From Solanum dulcamara (lineage: Eukaryota; Streptophyta; Magnoliopsida; Solanales; Solanaceae): a stretch of 64,000 bases of DNA. The translations under genes were made by a program, and so were the position numbers. The stretch is taken from contig NC_077240.1 in assembly GCF_947179165.1 (NCBI RefSeq), positions 7,552,001 to 7,616,000 on the forward strand, written 5' to 3'. The notes beneath the pieces are model-generated. The model saw only the letters and a program-made list of their open reading frames with translations. It ran no database searches and was not told the DNA's origin. Positions 27,855 to 39,329 of the stretch are shown here, piece by piece (the stretch's first letter is position 1; each line of letters starts with the position of its first letter).

Positions 27855-30342
27855 AATAGTAAATTATCTCTTAATTTTTTATATTAATAAATAAAATTAA
27901 ACAACAAGAAGTAAAAAAAAATAAAAATATTGACCATATACTGTCGCCTTAAAAAAGAAATTATCATATAAGAAAAAAAGGGCAAAATATGTATTACATG
28001 CAAAGTTATTACATTGCAAATACAGTGATCATGTAAGGTTCCCAATAAAAAAAAATTATCATGTGAGAAAGAAGGACGAAATATTAACTATCATATTAAA
28101 ATATATAGATTTTTTAAAAAAAGTTAAAGTGTCTCAAAAACATTCTTATCTACCCAATCATGCTATATATTGATGTGTAGAATGGATAAATTAATGAATA
28201 ATACATAGTAATTCATTTTTGTTAAAATTAATTTTAAAAAATATATAAGTATTTTTATATTAAAAAAAAAACCAAAAAAAAACAGACACCATCTTTTCTC
28301 GTCACTATTCTTCTTCTTCCAAGATTAGCCTCCTCTTCTTGTTGTTGCTCCTCCCTTGTCTCTACCTACTTGTCCCCTCTCTTACTTGTCTTCCTTTGCC
28401 CAGTGCTGCTCTTCATGCCTTTTCCTTTGCTTGCCAAGCTATGCCTTTTTCCTCTTGAAGCTCAAAGTTAGTGAATGATGCATATTTTGTCATGTCAACG
28501 TCACATGTAATAGACTTTTGTCAATGAAGGAGAGTTAATTTGGTTACTATGAAGTTAAAGTATTTATCTCATCGTTAATGTTAACTTTAAGTATTTATTA
28601 TGCATTTTGTCAAAATGAAATATATCATTGTACGTTCGTTTATCAATATTCTTCTACTTATAATTGTCTAATTAGCCTTTTTTGCTTTCATGTTTAATGA
28701 AGTCACACAACCTAATAGTCTCGCCTATTTAATTAAAGTCCACATGGATCACCTTATACATTATTTTTTTTTGAAAGTGAAAGTTAAGGGTGTACTTGGG
28801 GTTGAATAGTTGAAAGGAGTATCATTTTTAATCAAAAAATGAGATCAAGGATAATCATAGGAAACTATAAGTGCAGATTTTAATAGTAGATTTTGTATTT
28901 TATTAAATATGAATTCAACGCGTGGACGCTCAACAAAGATAGTTTTGATTAGAATGTTTAGTTATTTGCAAATAGTTATTTACAAATAATATTTTTTGCA
29001 CATTCTTCACATCAAACTCGACACAAAAGTGATGATTTGCGTTGCTCCACAGTGAAGCAAATAATTAAAATATAGGCCCAATGTGTAAATAATAATTATT
29101 ATGTGAACATGCAAGAAATGTTATTTAAAAATATAAATACATTATTTTTACTCCACTTACAAGACATTTGATCTTTCATCATCACTATTGCACGTGAGTG
29201 TCACTTGTAACAAGCAAGCAAACACATTTTTTCTGATGTTATTATTTGATAATTCTGTTGTATAGAATTCAATAAGTTTTTTTTTTACTCATTTGCTTTA
29301 GTAAATTTTCATTCGTTGTAATTTACTTGTTTCAATGCACTCGTAAGTAAGCTTTTAGTATCAAAAATGAATATACAATTAATATAATTTGCTCCAGTTA
29401 TAAATTTAATTATTAATCTAAATCACAAATTTAGAGTTAACTCCTCAAAATAATGTTTAGGTTCTGACCAAAAAAAATAATGTTTAGGCCATCAACCATT
29501 TATAATATTATTCGATTCATTTTGCATTGTAAAATCTCAAAAAAAAAAGTATCCCTTTTTTTTAAAAAAAAAAACATATGAAAACTCTAAAATAAATGTC
29601 AGTGTAATAATACTTACAACTTTATTGATAATTTAATCCTTCATTACATGGCCTTCTAAGGGGATATCTGATTGATGCTTATTAGTCCACTCTCTCACAA
29701 CTTAGTTTATAGTTTATGAAATATTTAGAATTTTGCTTAAATAAATTTTAATGTTGGTGTTTTTTTCTCTTCAAGATTAACTTGCGATATTTCCTCCATA
29801 TTTAAAATGTTGAATAATTTGAAGATGTGATACTTTTTTTTCCTTTCAAAAAAAACTTCAATTCTCTATGTATTCCAGAAAAGTTAAATTATATAATTAT
29901 TCAAATACAGAAACTCCAACTTCAAGTAACTTTCTTCTTCAACTCTATTTTTTAATTATTTTTTTTACATGTCAATTTTAACTTTAAATATCGTCCAATT
30001 AATAAGAACAATAGAAAAACTAAAAAAGCCTCTTAATAAATTCATGAGTTGATTCGATTACCATTGTTTATAACTATAAGAATAGTAACAAAATTGGACA
30101 CTTTTTAAATTGACAAGTAATGTGCAATTCAAAAGTCTTCGTCTAGTCTGAAATTTATAATTCAAAACTAAATAGTCACAGTACATATTTAAAAAGTGAT
30201 TAACTTTAAGTACAACGCCATGGAAATGGCCACATGTTGTAAATAACAGTTATAAATTAAGATAACTTATTGAAGACTGAAAAACATTGAAGAATAAACA
30301 ATTTTTAAAATTTATTTTATAACATTAAATATAAGTGAAGCT
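27281..30342. other. AT-rich intergenic region
   Basis: No gene is supported. It includes a (TA)n run at about 27803-27852 and a pyrimidine-rich block (about 28290-28450) without coding potential. The rest is AT-rich sequence up to the viral insertion. Confidence 0.55.
27803..27852. repeat. (TA)n microsatellite
   Basis: About 25 uninterrupted TA dinucleotides. Confidence 0.92.
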
Positions 30343-30344
30343 GG

Positions 30345-30378
<34 letters not shown>
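30343..30378. repeat. (TA)n run at the left viral junction
   Basis: A perfect TA run abuts the first recognisable viral bases (TCATTGTCTTA at 30378). The corresponding internal viral sequence at 39650-39665 has only a short TATATA, so the long run belongs to the junction. Confidence 0.85.
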
Positions 30379-30380
<2 letters not shown>

Positions 30381-30429
30381 TTGTCTTATAGAAATTCATT
30401 TCATTCTGTTTGAATTGTTTCTGTATTTA

Positions 30430-31330
30430 TATATTAGTTCATTTTTCTTGTAGTATTTCCATTACATGTTGGATTTTTCGTCCCATAGATAGGTTGTAGA
30501 AGCTTGTATTACACCTTATCTTTTATACCATTTTTCTTCTATTTCTCTTCCTAAAGCTCCAGGTAGTTTATGAAATAGTTTTTTTCCTAGTTCTTTGTCA
30601 AAAGTATTACCATTAGTAGTACAATAATAAAAATAGTCTTTGAGAAAGTCTTTTATATGCATCCAATTTGAAATACTTAATTGTTCTAATTTTACAACCG
30701 CATTTCTTTGTAGTGTTACTAAACCGCTATTTGGGTTTTCGCCTGTTAATAAAACATTTATTTTATTTGTGAAATTATATGGGTTTGGTCCTAAATTTAT
30801 TAATTCTTGGAATTCTTGAGAATATGTCTCTAAAGGCTTTCCATGCTGCTTTACATGATTCTCCCAAAAAGGTTTCTAAATATTTATACATTGTTTTTGC
30901 ATCTGTGTTAGGATAGCTTTTTATGAAGTCTACTAGTACTATTCCTTTCCATACATTTATAACAGTATTCCACATTTGTGGATCATGAGCGGCTATGTTA
31001 AGTATTTTTTCTTTATTAACTCTTTCTTGTAGTCTAATAGGCTCTTCTATTGACATTCGTCGTTCTGCTGATTTAATATTTTTTTATTTCTGTAACCCAT
31101 GTAGACCAAGCTTTTCTCGGCAGATTGCTTGTACTATAGCCAACAGTCGGTGTTTCACTTGTCCTTTGAAAAGGGCTAGCACTATGAGCACTACTTGTTT
31201 CGTTCATTAGTTCTTTATGACTTACTGGTGATATTATGTCGTCTTCTTCTTGGTCAGAATTTGTTTCTACACATTTTGTTTCTTCCGTTCTATATGCTAT
31301 CTCTTTCTTTACATAGTCTAAAATGTTCAA
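30430..31330 (-). pseudogene. Viral coat protein region, left copy, broken
   Basis: Minus-strand pieces at 31330-31073 (acidic N-terminal part, 85 codons), 31056-30775 (93 codons) and about 30770-30516 lie in different frames, so at least two frameshifts are present. The central piece contains DPQMWNTVINVWKG and SCKAAWKAFRDI. The last contains HKLPGALGREIEEKW, the conserved end of caulimovirus capsid cores. It runs directly on from the movement protein, as in solendoviruses where both are parts of one polyprotein. It ends at the left junction before reaching the zinc knuckle, which is present only in the right-end copy. Confidence 0.75.
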
Positions 31331-31364
31331 TTATTTCTATTATATCAATTTTACCCTTTTTGCA

Positions 31365-32429
31365 TCATTTGCATTTAAAAAATGTATGATTATTTTCTTT
31401 ATATAGTATTTTTGCTTCTTCTGTAGCATTGTCTACTTCATAGCCTTCTTGTATTAGTTCAATATTCATAAATTCTTCTTGCTCTGTGTCTATGGTCCTT
31501 TCTGTTTCGGTATCATCTAGTTCCTTTTGGCTAGTGTAATTATAGTTGGTGAATCTTATTGACGTTTCTCCTTTAGAACTAATATACATTAAATAATTTT
31601 CTGGTGCAAATATTTTTGGTTTACTAAGTTTATATAGGTTCCATTCTAATCCTGCATATTCTTCTGGAATTATTTTTATTGGTTTTATTAATTTGACACC
31701 CTTGTTTCCCATTACCTCTACTACATCATTTACTTGTAATTTAAACTTGGTATTACTACTTAGGGTCATTTCTCCTATAAAACCAACACACGTTAATAAA
31801 TTATTTCCATTATACATTTCTTTGTAACCTTTAGTCTGAATTCCTATTTCAATATGTTTTTCAATTTTTTTTAAATAAATCAGAAAGTCTGGGTTGATAT
31901 AAAATATTCCTCCTTTATTGATCATATCTACTTCTATTAATCATATTATAGATTTCTTTAAGTCTGACCATCTATCATCATATAATACTATTAGAACTTT
32001 AGATCCTAAATTTTTTCTAGTTAATCCTTTTATTCCTATGACTATTAATCCCATATGCATTAACATAAGTATGGGGTTTTTAATGGTCTTTATAAAAGCC
32101 GGATTTACTAAATTTAAAGTAGCAAAATTTTCTCCTATTGCAGATATATGTTCTTCTCTATAATGTCTATATAATTGATTATCCCTAGAGAAGCATTTTA
32201 CATTGTATAACATTTTAGGATTTAATAATTTAAGTTGATTTTGTTGAAAGATTTGTAAATCTCTATCAACGTCTATTATTTCGTTTAATTCTTGATTTTG
32301 CTCATTACTAGAGTGTCTTCGTGATAGTATTCTAGAAATAAGATTATTAACTATCCTGTTATCCAAGAAACTTATTTGTTGTCTGTCTTCTTCAACTGTA
32401 CTTCTTGGTCTAGTTGAAAGAAAGTCCAT
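31365..32429 (-). pseudogene. Viral movement protein (30K family), one in-frame stop
   Basis: Two open pieces, 32429-31941 (162 codons) and 31925-31365 (186 codons), are in the same frame and separated only by a TGA and a few codons. The first contains GLIVIGIKGLTR and VLIVLYDDRW, typical of caulimovirus cell-to-cell movement proteins. The second has the beta-rich continuation and an acidic linker towards the coat protein. It is better preserved than the rest of the element. Confidence 0.75.
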
Positions 32430-32439
32430 TTTTGCGATT

Positions 32440-34290
32440 TTTGGGTTATAGTTTGTTTTTCTTTTGGTGGAGTTTTTTCTACTTTCTTTAACTGAGTAAT
32501 TAATTCATCTATTTTAGTGTTTTTAAAAATTTGGACTTCAGGTCATTTTTTTCTTTATTAGTTTATATATGTTTATGTTTAATTCTATTAATAATGCTAT
32601 TATTGTGTTATTTTATTTTAATATTATCTTATTTGACAAACCTACTGGTTCTGGTTGATACTTTTTTGTATTTTCTAAGGTCTTTTTGTAATTTATGCCT
32701 TCCTCGCTTATGAAAGCGAGATGTTCTCTAGTCTTTTAATTATTTCCTTTAAGTCGCCTATCTCGATAGTTATTACTTCAACTTGTTCTGTAATCTTGGT
32801 TACTACTTGGGTATTCTTTATCTCTAATTCTTTTTGTCTTTCAATAATTATCTTAACCAACTTTTCTATTTCTATTTTTGTAGATATTTTTTCGAGATTA
32901 AACTTTGTATTCAGTTATTGAATTTTTTTGTCGACTTCTAGTTGTTGAGATTTAAAGAAATCAAAGTTTTGTTCTAATTTAGTTAGTATCTTACTTTGTT
33001 TGTTTAAAGTAGCTTCTATGGTCTCTAACAGTCTTATTATAATTTTATCTTTTATATGAACGTTATCGCTAAAACTTATAATTAGATCTACCAAGGTATT
33101 GTAATGTTTATCTTCCGAATGTAATATGTGTTCTCCTAGTGCAAAATTACACCTAGTAGTATTGGTTTTTATAAAGCTTTGTATTTCTTTTTAGGATGTA
33201 TTCGTAAATCTAAGTATTCAAAATGTTTTAATGAATCTATTTTGTTATCCTAAGGAGCCAACTTTCTAAATTACTTCGTATAATTCTACTCTATAAGTAC
33301 TAAATCTAATGTCTTCTTGTATGCTAGAAATTTCTCGAAGTAATGCAACTCTAAGCTTCGTCTGTTCTTTGTATAGAGTTCTGTAGAATAAGGTAGTATC
33401 TGAAAATCGGTTTATCTAACTGGTTTCTTAATCAGGCAAGATTCTTTTTAAATTCAAATCTATATTTTCGTTCTTCGTGTATCTAATTTTGTCTTAATCT
33501 GATTCTCTTCATATATTCTAATGGCATGAATATTATCCTTATGGAATAGAAAGAAGTATTTTTCTGTACTATTTATCTGAATATTAGAATAATTAACTTG
33601 TCTTTCTAGATCTTCTAATTGTCTGTATAAGTATATTGTATATGGATCTGTATCTGATTCAGATGATAAGCTTAAAATTTCTCTTAGGTCCTTTTCTGTT
33701 TTTATTACTTCTGATTTATGATGCAATTCTTCTTGAAGCTACCTATGAACTCGTCGAAAGTGTTGAAATAAAGGTTGATTTTGCATAGATTTAACCAAGC
33801 TGATAAGTTTTTTCTCTAATACGCATCTCACACCAACCAATTCGATTATTACTATTGTCTATATCACTTTCACTACTCTGTATTTCCCACTTTACGGCAC
33901 TTATAAAATCTCCTTTAACTTTCGCTCTTCTCTAAAACTATTATATTTTCTATCTAAATAATCTATTGTTTTTACTACTTTCAAATAATCTTCTAACTTA
34001 TCTTTTAGTTGTAAGGCAGTCCGTTTTATTCTATATTCATGGTATAATAATCAATAGCTAAATCGCACGTCTTTATATGAAGGATGTCTTTTCATAATTT
34101 TTTTGATTGTGCTTTGAGCTGTATTACTAACTTATATTCTAAACGTGATATGGTGTCTATTAAATATTCTAGTATATAGTTATCCTCTTTGGTATAATTA
34201 AGCCACTTATATTCCGTATACGATTTTTATAGCTTGCTTTTTGTTTCTCGTAAAGTTTGATTATTCTTGAAGGGTATACACATATCTTGT
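32440..34290 (-). pseudogene. Viral ORF1 / coiled-coil region, heavily interrupted
   Basis: Between the primer site and the movement protein the minus strand has only short open pieces, the longest at 33726-33460 (88 codons; includes RQLEDLERQVNYSN). Heptad-like Leu/Lys/Glu-rich translation also occurs around 32990-32930. This position and coiled-coil composition match the first reading frame of solendoviruses, whose role is poorly known. There are many stops and frameshifts. Confidence 0.5.
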
Positions 34291-34305
34291 TCTATAAACT
34301 TCTCG

Positions 34306-34317
34306 CTCTGATACCAA
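34306..34317 (-). promoter_or_regulatory. tRNA-Met primer-binding site of the pararetrovirus
   Basis: The minus strand reads TGGTATCAGAGC. This is the caulimovirus primer-binding sequence, complementary to the 3' end of plant initiator tRNA-Met. It conventionally marks position 1 of the viral genome. It lies just before ORF1, as expected. Confidence 0.92.
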
Positions 34318-35660
34318 ATTAATACACCAAATTAATTAATTTGGATAAAAAGATATGATTTAGTTTTTGTGTTTAAATAAGTTGTAAATTCTACTCAGTA
34401 CTCCCTCTCTTGTTTTAGTTTCATCATGCCTGTTTGGTATGTAAATCCCGAATATCCCCTTTTTTACTCTTTTTTTTAATTACCCTGTTCATCTCTTTTT
34501 AGGAACCTATGTTCTTAATAACTTTTTTTTTAACCACACCTCGGATATATGTCTGGCAATAAATACGTCATTTATTTACAACGGACTTTCAAGACCAGGA
34601 GTCCTAGAAATTTACAGGTTAATCTATCGTTGTTATTAAAAAGTTCAGAAGTTAATCATATATTAAGGGTAAATAGTTATGACTGTAGAATAGTTTACAT
34701 ATGAAAACCATAAAATAACAATATACTAAACATATTTTGGAGGGATTTAGAGATAAAACATCATCAAACTTAAATGAATCGACGGAGAGAGGTTTCCTTT
34801 TCAGAAACCCCGAAGAGCTTGACAAGGAAGTTGAAAACTTTATACAAACACACTTGTTATTATTCAAACTTTATTACAAGCCAGGGATGTTTGGTTGAAG
34901 GTTAGGATTATTGTACATGAAAGGAAATAATATGTTGAGGGTTTTTTAGGCTTCTTTTTCTTCTAAGTGTTTTTCTATTTTTTTTCAATCTATCTTTCTA
35001 ACTCATACAACTATCTCTTATATACACCTTAGAAATAGGAAACGAAAGGTTTAAGACACGCTACGTGGCCCAATTATTGATGGCCGACAACCTATGAGAT
35101 TCCTTTAATAATATGCATCAGGTGCTTAGTGGGCCTCATCATCACATGCATTATTAATTACTTTTTTTGACTGACTGACATACGCGTGCTTGTTAACAGT
35201 TTTTTCATTGGATGGTAGTGATAAAGTGACAGCACTTACAAGACATTTGTGGGCATGCCCACATGGTACACTATGTACTACTTTTTACATTATTGGTCTG
35301 CAATTTACAACCATCTTGTCTCTTTAGCATCTTGATCTTAGACATATATTTATTGTTTTAGCTGCATCATCATTGTCTTTGTATTCTAAATGTCTCCAGA
35401 GCTTAAGTATCCAGATTATGCAAGGCAATAGAGTAAATGAACTTGGAGTTCTGATGAGACTGGTGTTGGCATTTTCGTTTGAGTTTGGAACCAGTCTATC
35501 ATTATCTGTATTTGGATTGTCTTTGCTAATAATATGCTTATCTTATCCTTGATTTATAAAGAATTGTTCTAAAGTCTGCTTAATTATAGCTCCGATTTTG
35601 TCATTTTTTTCTTTTTCTAAGCTATAGTCTTTCTAAAACTGTCTTTTTGAAAGGATTTTG
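34318..35660 (-). promoter_or_regulatory. Viral intergenic region: pregenomic promoter, leader and poly(A) signal
   Basis: On the minus strand a TATATAAG box lies at 35024-35017, predicting transcription start near 34990. AATAAA follows at 34874-34869, roughly 115 nt downstream. The primer site lies about 670 nt downstream. This spacing (TATA, start, early poly(A) signal, long leader, primer site) matches the layout of caulimovirus pregenomic RNA. No long ORF occurs in this region. Whether the promoter still acts in the host is unknown. Confidence 0.65.
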
Positions 35661-35670
35661 GTAATCGTCT

Positions 35671-36600
35671 TCAAGAGGAAGAAGATCCCTTGTCTTCATT
35701 TTTTGGCAAAGTGACAACCATTAACGGATTTGACATGTCTTTACCGGCTATAGTTTGAACGAGACTAACTGTATTTTGATCTGATAGAGTAGATTTCTTA
35801 GCATTCAGAGGGGAATGCACACCCTTCTGATCCATTTTTGGTTGAGATGGAGAACTCATATCTGGGGTCTGAGTACTTGTATTTATCGTAGGAACAAACT
35901 TACCTTGAAAAGTCTCGAGTTGCTTCATGGGTCTCATGTTTTCTTGAATAAGAGCCTCATTTTTGGTATTGAGTCTTTTGAAAGCCTCAGTCATGGTAGA
36001 ACAATGATCACAGAAAATTATCTTATTTGTGTCTTTCTGAATGTTGTATTGAGGAGTTTGGGTGGGACTTTGTCTGAGAACTGGAGAAACATAATAGTTT
36101 GGCCCACGCATCCCTTTGGCATAGTCTAAAACTTTGGTAAAATTATTAAAGCCTTTGAAAAAAGGATTTTAACCCCGTTTATTGAGTCTACTACTTCTAT
36201 TCAAGTCTGAAAAACACCATTTGTCTTACCATATATAACTACATAGTATTTAAACTTATTTTCTCTATTTTTATCAGAGAAGTATTGACATAATGCATTA
36301 TTAGCTGCGATAAAATATTTAGTGTCTTTTTTATTATAAGCTATCCAAAGATTGTCTACTAAATATTTTTGAGTTTTGTCTAAAGTACATTATGGTATTA
36401 TTCTAAAAGATAAATTACACTGAGGGTAGAAAATTAAATTAAATTTATCGAAGTAAATTCTTTCCATCATGACTACCGTACTCTGAGGTCTGAAATTAAT
36501 CTTACCTAATAGAGTCTGTGTGTATGAGGCTGGTTGGGCTATGCCCTTGCCTTTGTCTGCTGGCTATTGGTCAGTTGGTCTCATGCTGAAAGAACATTGT
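35671..36600 (-). pseudogene. Viral viroplasmin/transactivator-like ORF4, broken
   Basis: Minus-strand translation from about 36600 to 36120 shows FNLIFYPQCNLSF, then YVVIYGKTNGVF around 36240-36200, the latter resembling the RNase H1-like fold in caulimovirus inclusion-body proteins. A stop and a frameshift follow. An open tail of 146 codons (36111-35671) begins MRGPNYYVSPVL and is Ser/Thr/Gln-rich with an acidic Ser-rich end. Position after RNase H and before the promoter matches ORF4 of solendoviruses. Confidence 0.6.
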
Positions 36601-36678
36601 ATCAGTTAGTTTTGAGTTGTAGTCTACTTAATTTATCACCTAAATAGTTGTTTTTTTCCTTTAACATATTCAAAAACT

Positions 36679-36775
36679 TTGAAAACAGCCGTCCTATCTT
36701 GGTAGGATTCAGGTATGCGTACACTTTACCCTTTTCAGACTCCACGTTGTGGGATTTCACTGGGTTGTTGTTGTT
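36679..36775 (+). mobile_element. Truncated Au-type SINE nested in the viral polymerase gene
   Basis: The insert reads GAAAACAGCCGTCCTA, TTGGTAGGATTCAGG, GCGTACACTTTACCC, CCACGTTGTGGGATTTCACT and GGGTTGTTGTTGTT, the 3' part of an Au-like SINE. It is flanked by perfect 13-bp direct repeats ATATTCAAAAACT at 36666-36678 and 36776-36788, a clear target-site duplication. It therefore inserted after the virus became chromosomal, and it interrupts the C-terminal part of the RNase H region. Confidence 0.92.
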
Positions 36776-36799
36776 ATATTCAAAAACTATATTAGATGG

Positions 36800-39313
36800 A
36801 TATAACATTCATAAAGTTTAGCCATCTTCTTTTACTACTAGCTTTACTATTTATTGTCTGATGAAATTTAACTATTGCTTCACAGTTTGTTCGTACTAAT
36901 ACTTCATCTTTATTTAGGATGTATAACTTAAAGCTATTTAACCCGTATATTATTGCTAATACTTCGGCGTCCATGCTACTCATATTTTTTTTTCTTTATA
37001 TTTACCACTTTGGTATGCACATATTTTTCTTTGTTTTTATTACTATATTTATTAGGTTTGGCTTTTAAAACAGCTTTCCACCCTAACTGACTTCCATCAG
37101 TTTGGACTATAAAGTAATCAGATTCTAAGGAAATTTTTAAATCTGGTATATTTTTAACCTTTTCTTTTATTTGTTTTACCAATTTAATATCTTCCACATT
37201 AAAGTGTTTTTGACTCTTACTTTTTGTTTTTGCATATAAAGGTGCTGCTATTTTTTTTAAGTTTTGAATGAAATTTCTAACATAATTTACAAGGCCTAAG
37301 AATTTTTGTAAATCTTTTGTATTGTCTAATTTATCTGGCATATCTAGTACCTTTTTAGCTATATGTGGTTGGAGCTTTATTTTTTCCATCTCCTAAGGTT
37401 ACTCCTAAGTAATTAATATGTGTCTTACATAATTTCATTTTCTTTTTACTAATTATTATTCCTATTTTACAAATAATCTAAAAACTATTTATAGGTGTCC
37501 TAAGTGTTCTTAGATATCTTTACTAAATACTAAAATGTCATCTACATAAACTAGTACAAAATTTTTGTAGTCTCCAAACATATCGTTCATTTTTCGCTGA
37601 AAAATAGGCGGTTCTGTTTTTAAATCAAAAGGCACGGCGAGCCATTCAAAATGTTCTTCTGGACAAGTGAATATTGTCCATTCGATGCTTTTTGGGTGTA
37701 TTTTTACTTGTCAATATTCAGATTTACAATCGAATTTACTGAATAATTTTTTACCTTGTATTCTATTAATTAATTCATTTTTGTCTTGTAGCATATATGC
37801 ATATGTTTTAGTATTATCATTTAATCTTTTATAATTTATTACCAATCTACATTTTTCTCTTACTTGCTCACTATGGTTCCTTACCATAAATGCAGCAGAT
37901 CTATGTTTAGAGGTAGATCGTCTTATCACTTATAATTTTAATAGTTCTTTAATTTGTTTACTAAATTCTTCTGTGTCTTCATTATTAGCTTCTATAGAGG
38001 CTATTTTTATGGTATATTCCGGATTGATTATGTCTAGTTTACACATGATTTTATTACAACCCCAATGTATTAATGTTTTTTCACCAATTATTTCCATTTC
38101 ATCTAATATTGCTACTATGCTATATAAATCTTTAGAATTTTTTATCATTCCTATCATATTTATTCCTTTCTGAAAATTATAGAATTTCGTTTCTACATTT
38201 ATTAAGGTATAATCTTTTTCTAGGTATGATTGTTCTAAATAATCTTCACGTTCTTAATATAGATATTGTGAAGAGGAACAAATACCTGTGTCTCCGTAGT
38301 CGTCACAACATAGAGTTGGATCTTTAGTAGGAGGTGTTACGTCTTTAATTTGGAATCTTCCTTTTGTAGGAGGTTGTATCGTTTGTACCGGAGTATAAGC
38401 TGTATTTCTAAATAACATTATTCCATCTCTAGAAAATAAACAATTTCCATTATTTTGTATAAGGAAATGTAATCCTATTACTAAATTAGGTTTGATATCT
38501 AAATCCTTTGCTAGTATTTTGTACATGTTGTATGTTGGTTTGTAAAATTCATTGCATGTATTAATAAAACTTATTTGAGCTTTCTCTATGTAATGATTAT
38601 AAGGTTATATATTCCGTCCATTTGTATTGCTGATACAGGTTCTTTAAATGTTTTTAATACTTTTGTTGGTAGTATCTTTTTATTTATAAGACAACTAGTG
38701 CACCCTATGTCTACAAGTGCTAAGGTTTCTATTTCTATGTCTTTAATCCTAACTCTGGCTAATACTTTTATTGTTCTAATTTTTTGTCTTCATTACATAT
38801 AAGACTAGTATTATTTTCTTCAATATTCATAAGTTTAGTTTCTATGTTGTCTAAATGTATAGTTCCCTGTGTACAAGTTTCGTCTAAATTCATCTTTTGT
38901 TTTCCTCTTTCTAGGGTAATTAGTCTCTGTTCTACCTCATTAAGTCTTGTTTCTAGGGTTATTAATCGTAAATTAATAGCTGAATCTTTTATTTGTGTTT
39001 GTTCTTATTGTTTACTCACTTTTATGTTTAATTTATCTTCTATGCACGTGATACATGCTTCCATGTAACATTTTTGACACTTAGCTCTATTACTTTTATT
39101 AGGGTACCATTTACATGTGCTACATTGATTACTATCAATTCCTTTGTATCTTTCAAAATTATGAATACATTCCTCTACTACATTCATCATGGTACTTAGT
39201 TGTAGATCATCTAAATTTAACATTCTTCTCTCTAGGCCTATTTCCTTTATTAAATTATCTTCTTCAGAATCAGAAGACTCTGATTGAGTTTTTTCCTCTA
39301 CCTCAATACTCAT
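36800..39313 (-). pseudogene. Viral ORF3: protease, reverse transcriptase and RNase H, broken
   Basis: From 39313 the minus strand encodes an acidic N-terminus with a Cys-rich cluster (CSTCKWYPN, AKCQKCYMEACITC), then several broken frames. The aspartic protease motif VDIGCTSCL lies around 38711-38691. RT pieces: KCRLVINYKRLND and FSKFDCKSEY (37929-37711), and the catalytic YVDD with LVF near 37545-37530 in another frame. RNase H: VQTDGSQLGWK (37389-36976 piece) and MDAEVLAIIYGL (36983-36792). In the position where caulimoviruses usually have TDCxAI, this copy reads TNCEAI, so a catalytic Asp is replaced. Multiple stops and shifts make it non-functional. Confidence 0.82.
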
Positions 39314-39329
39314 GATAGAATATATGCTT

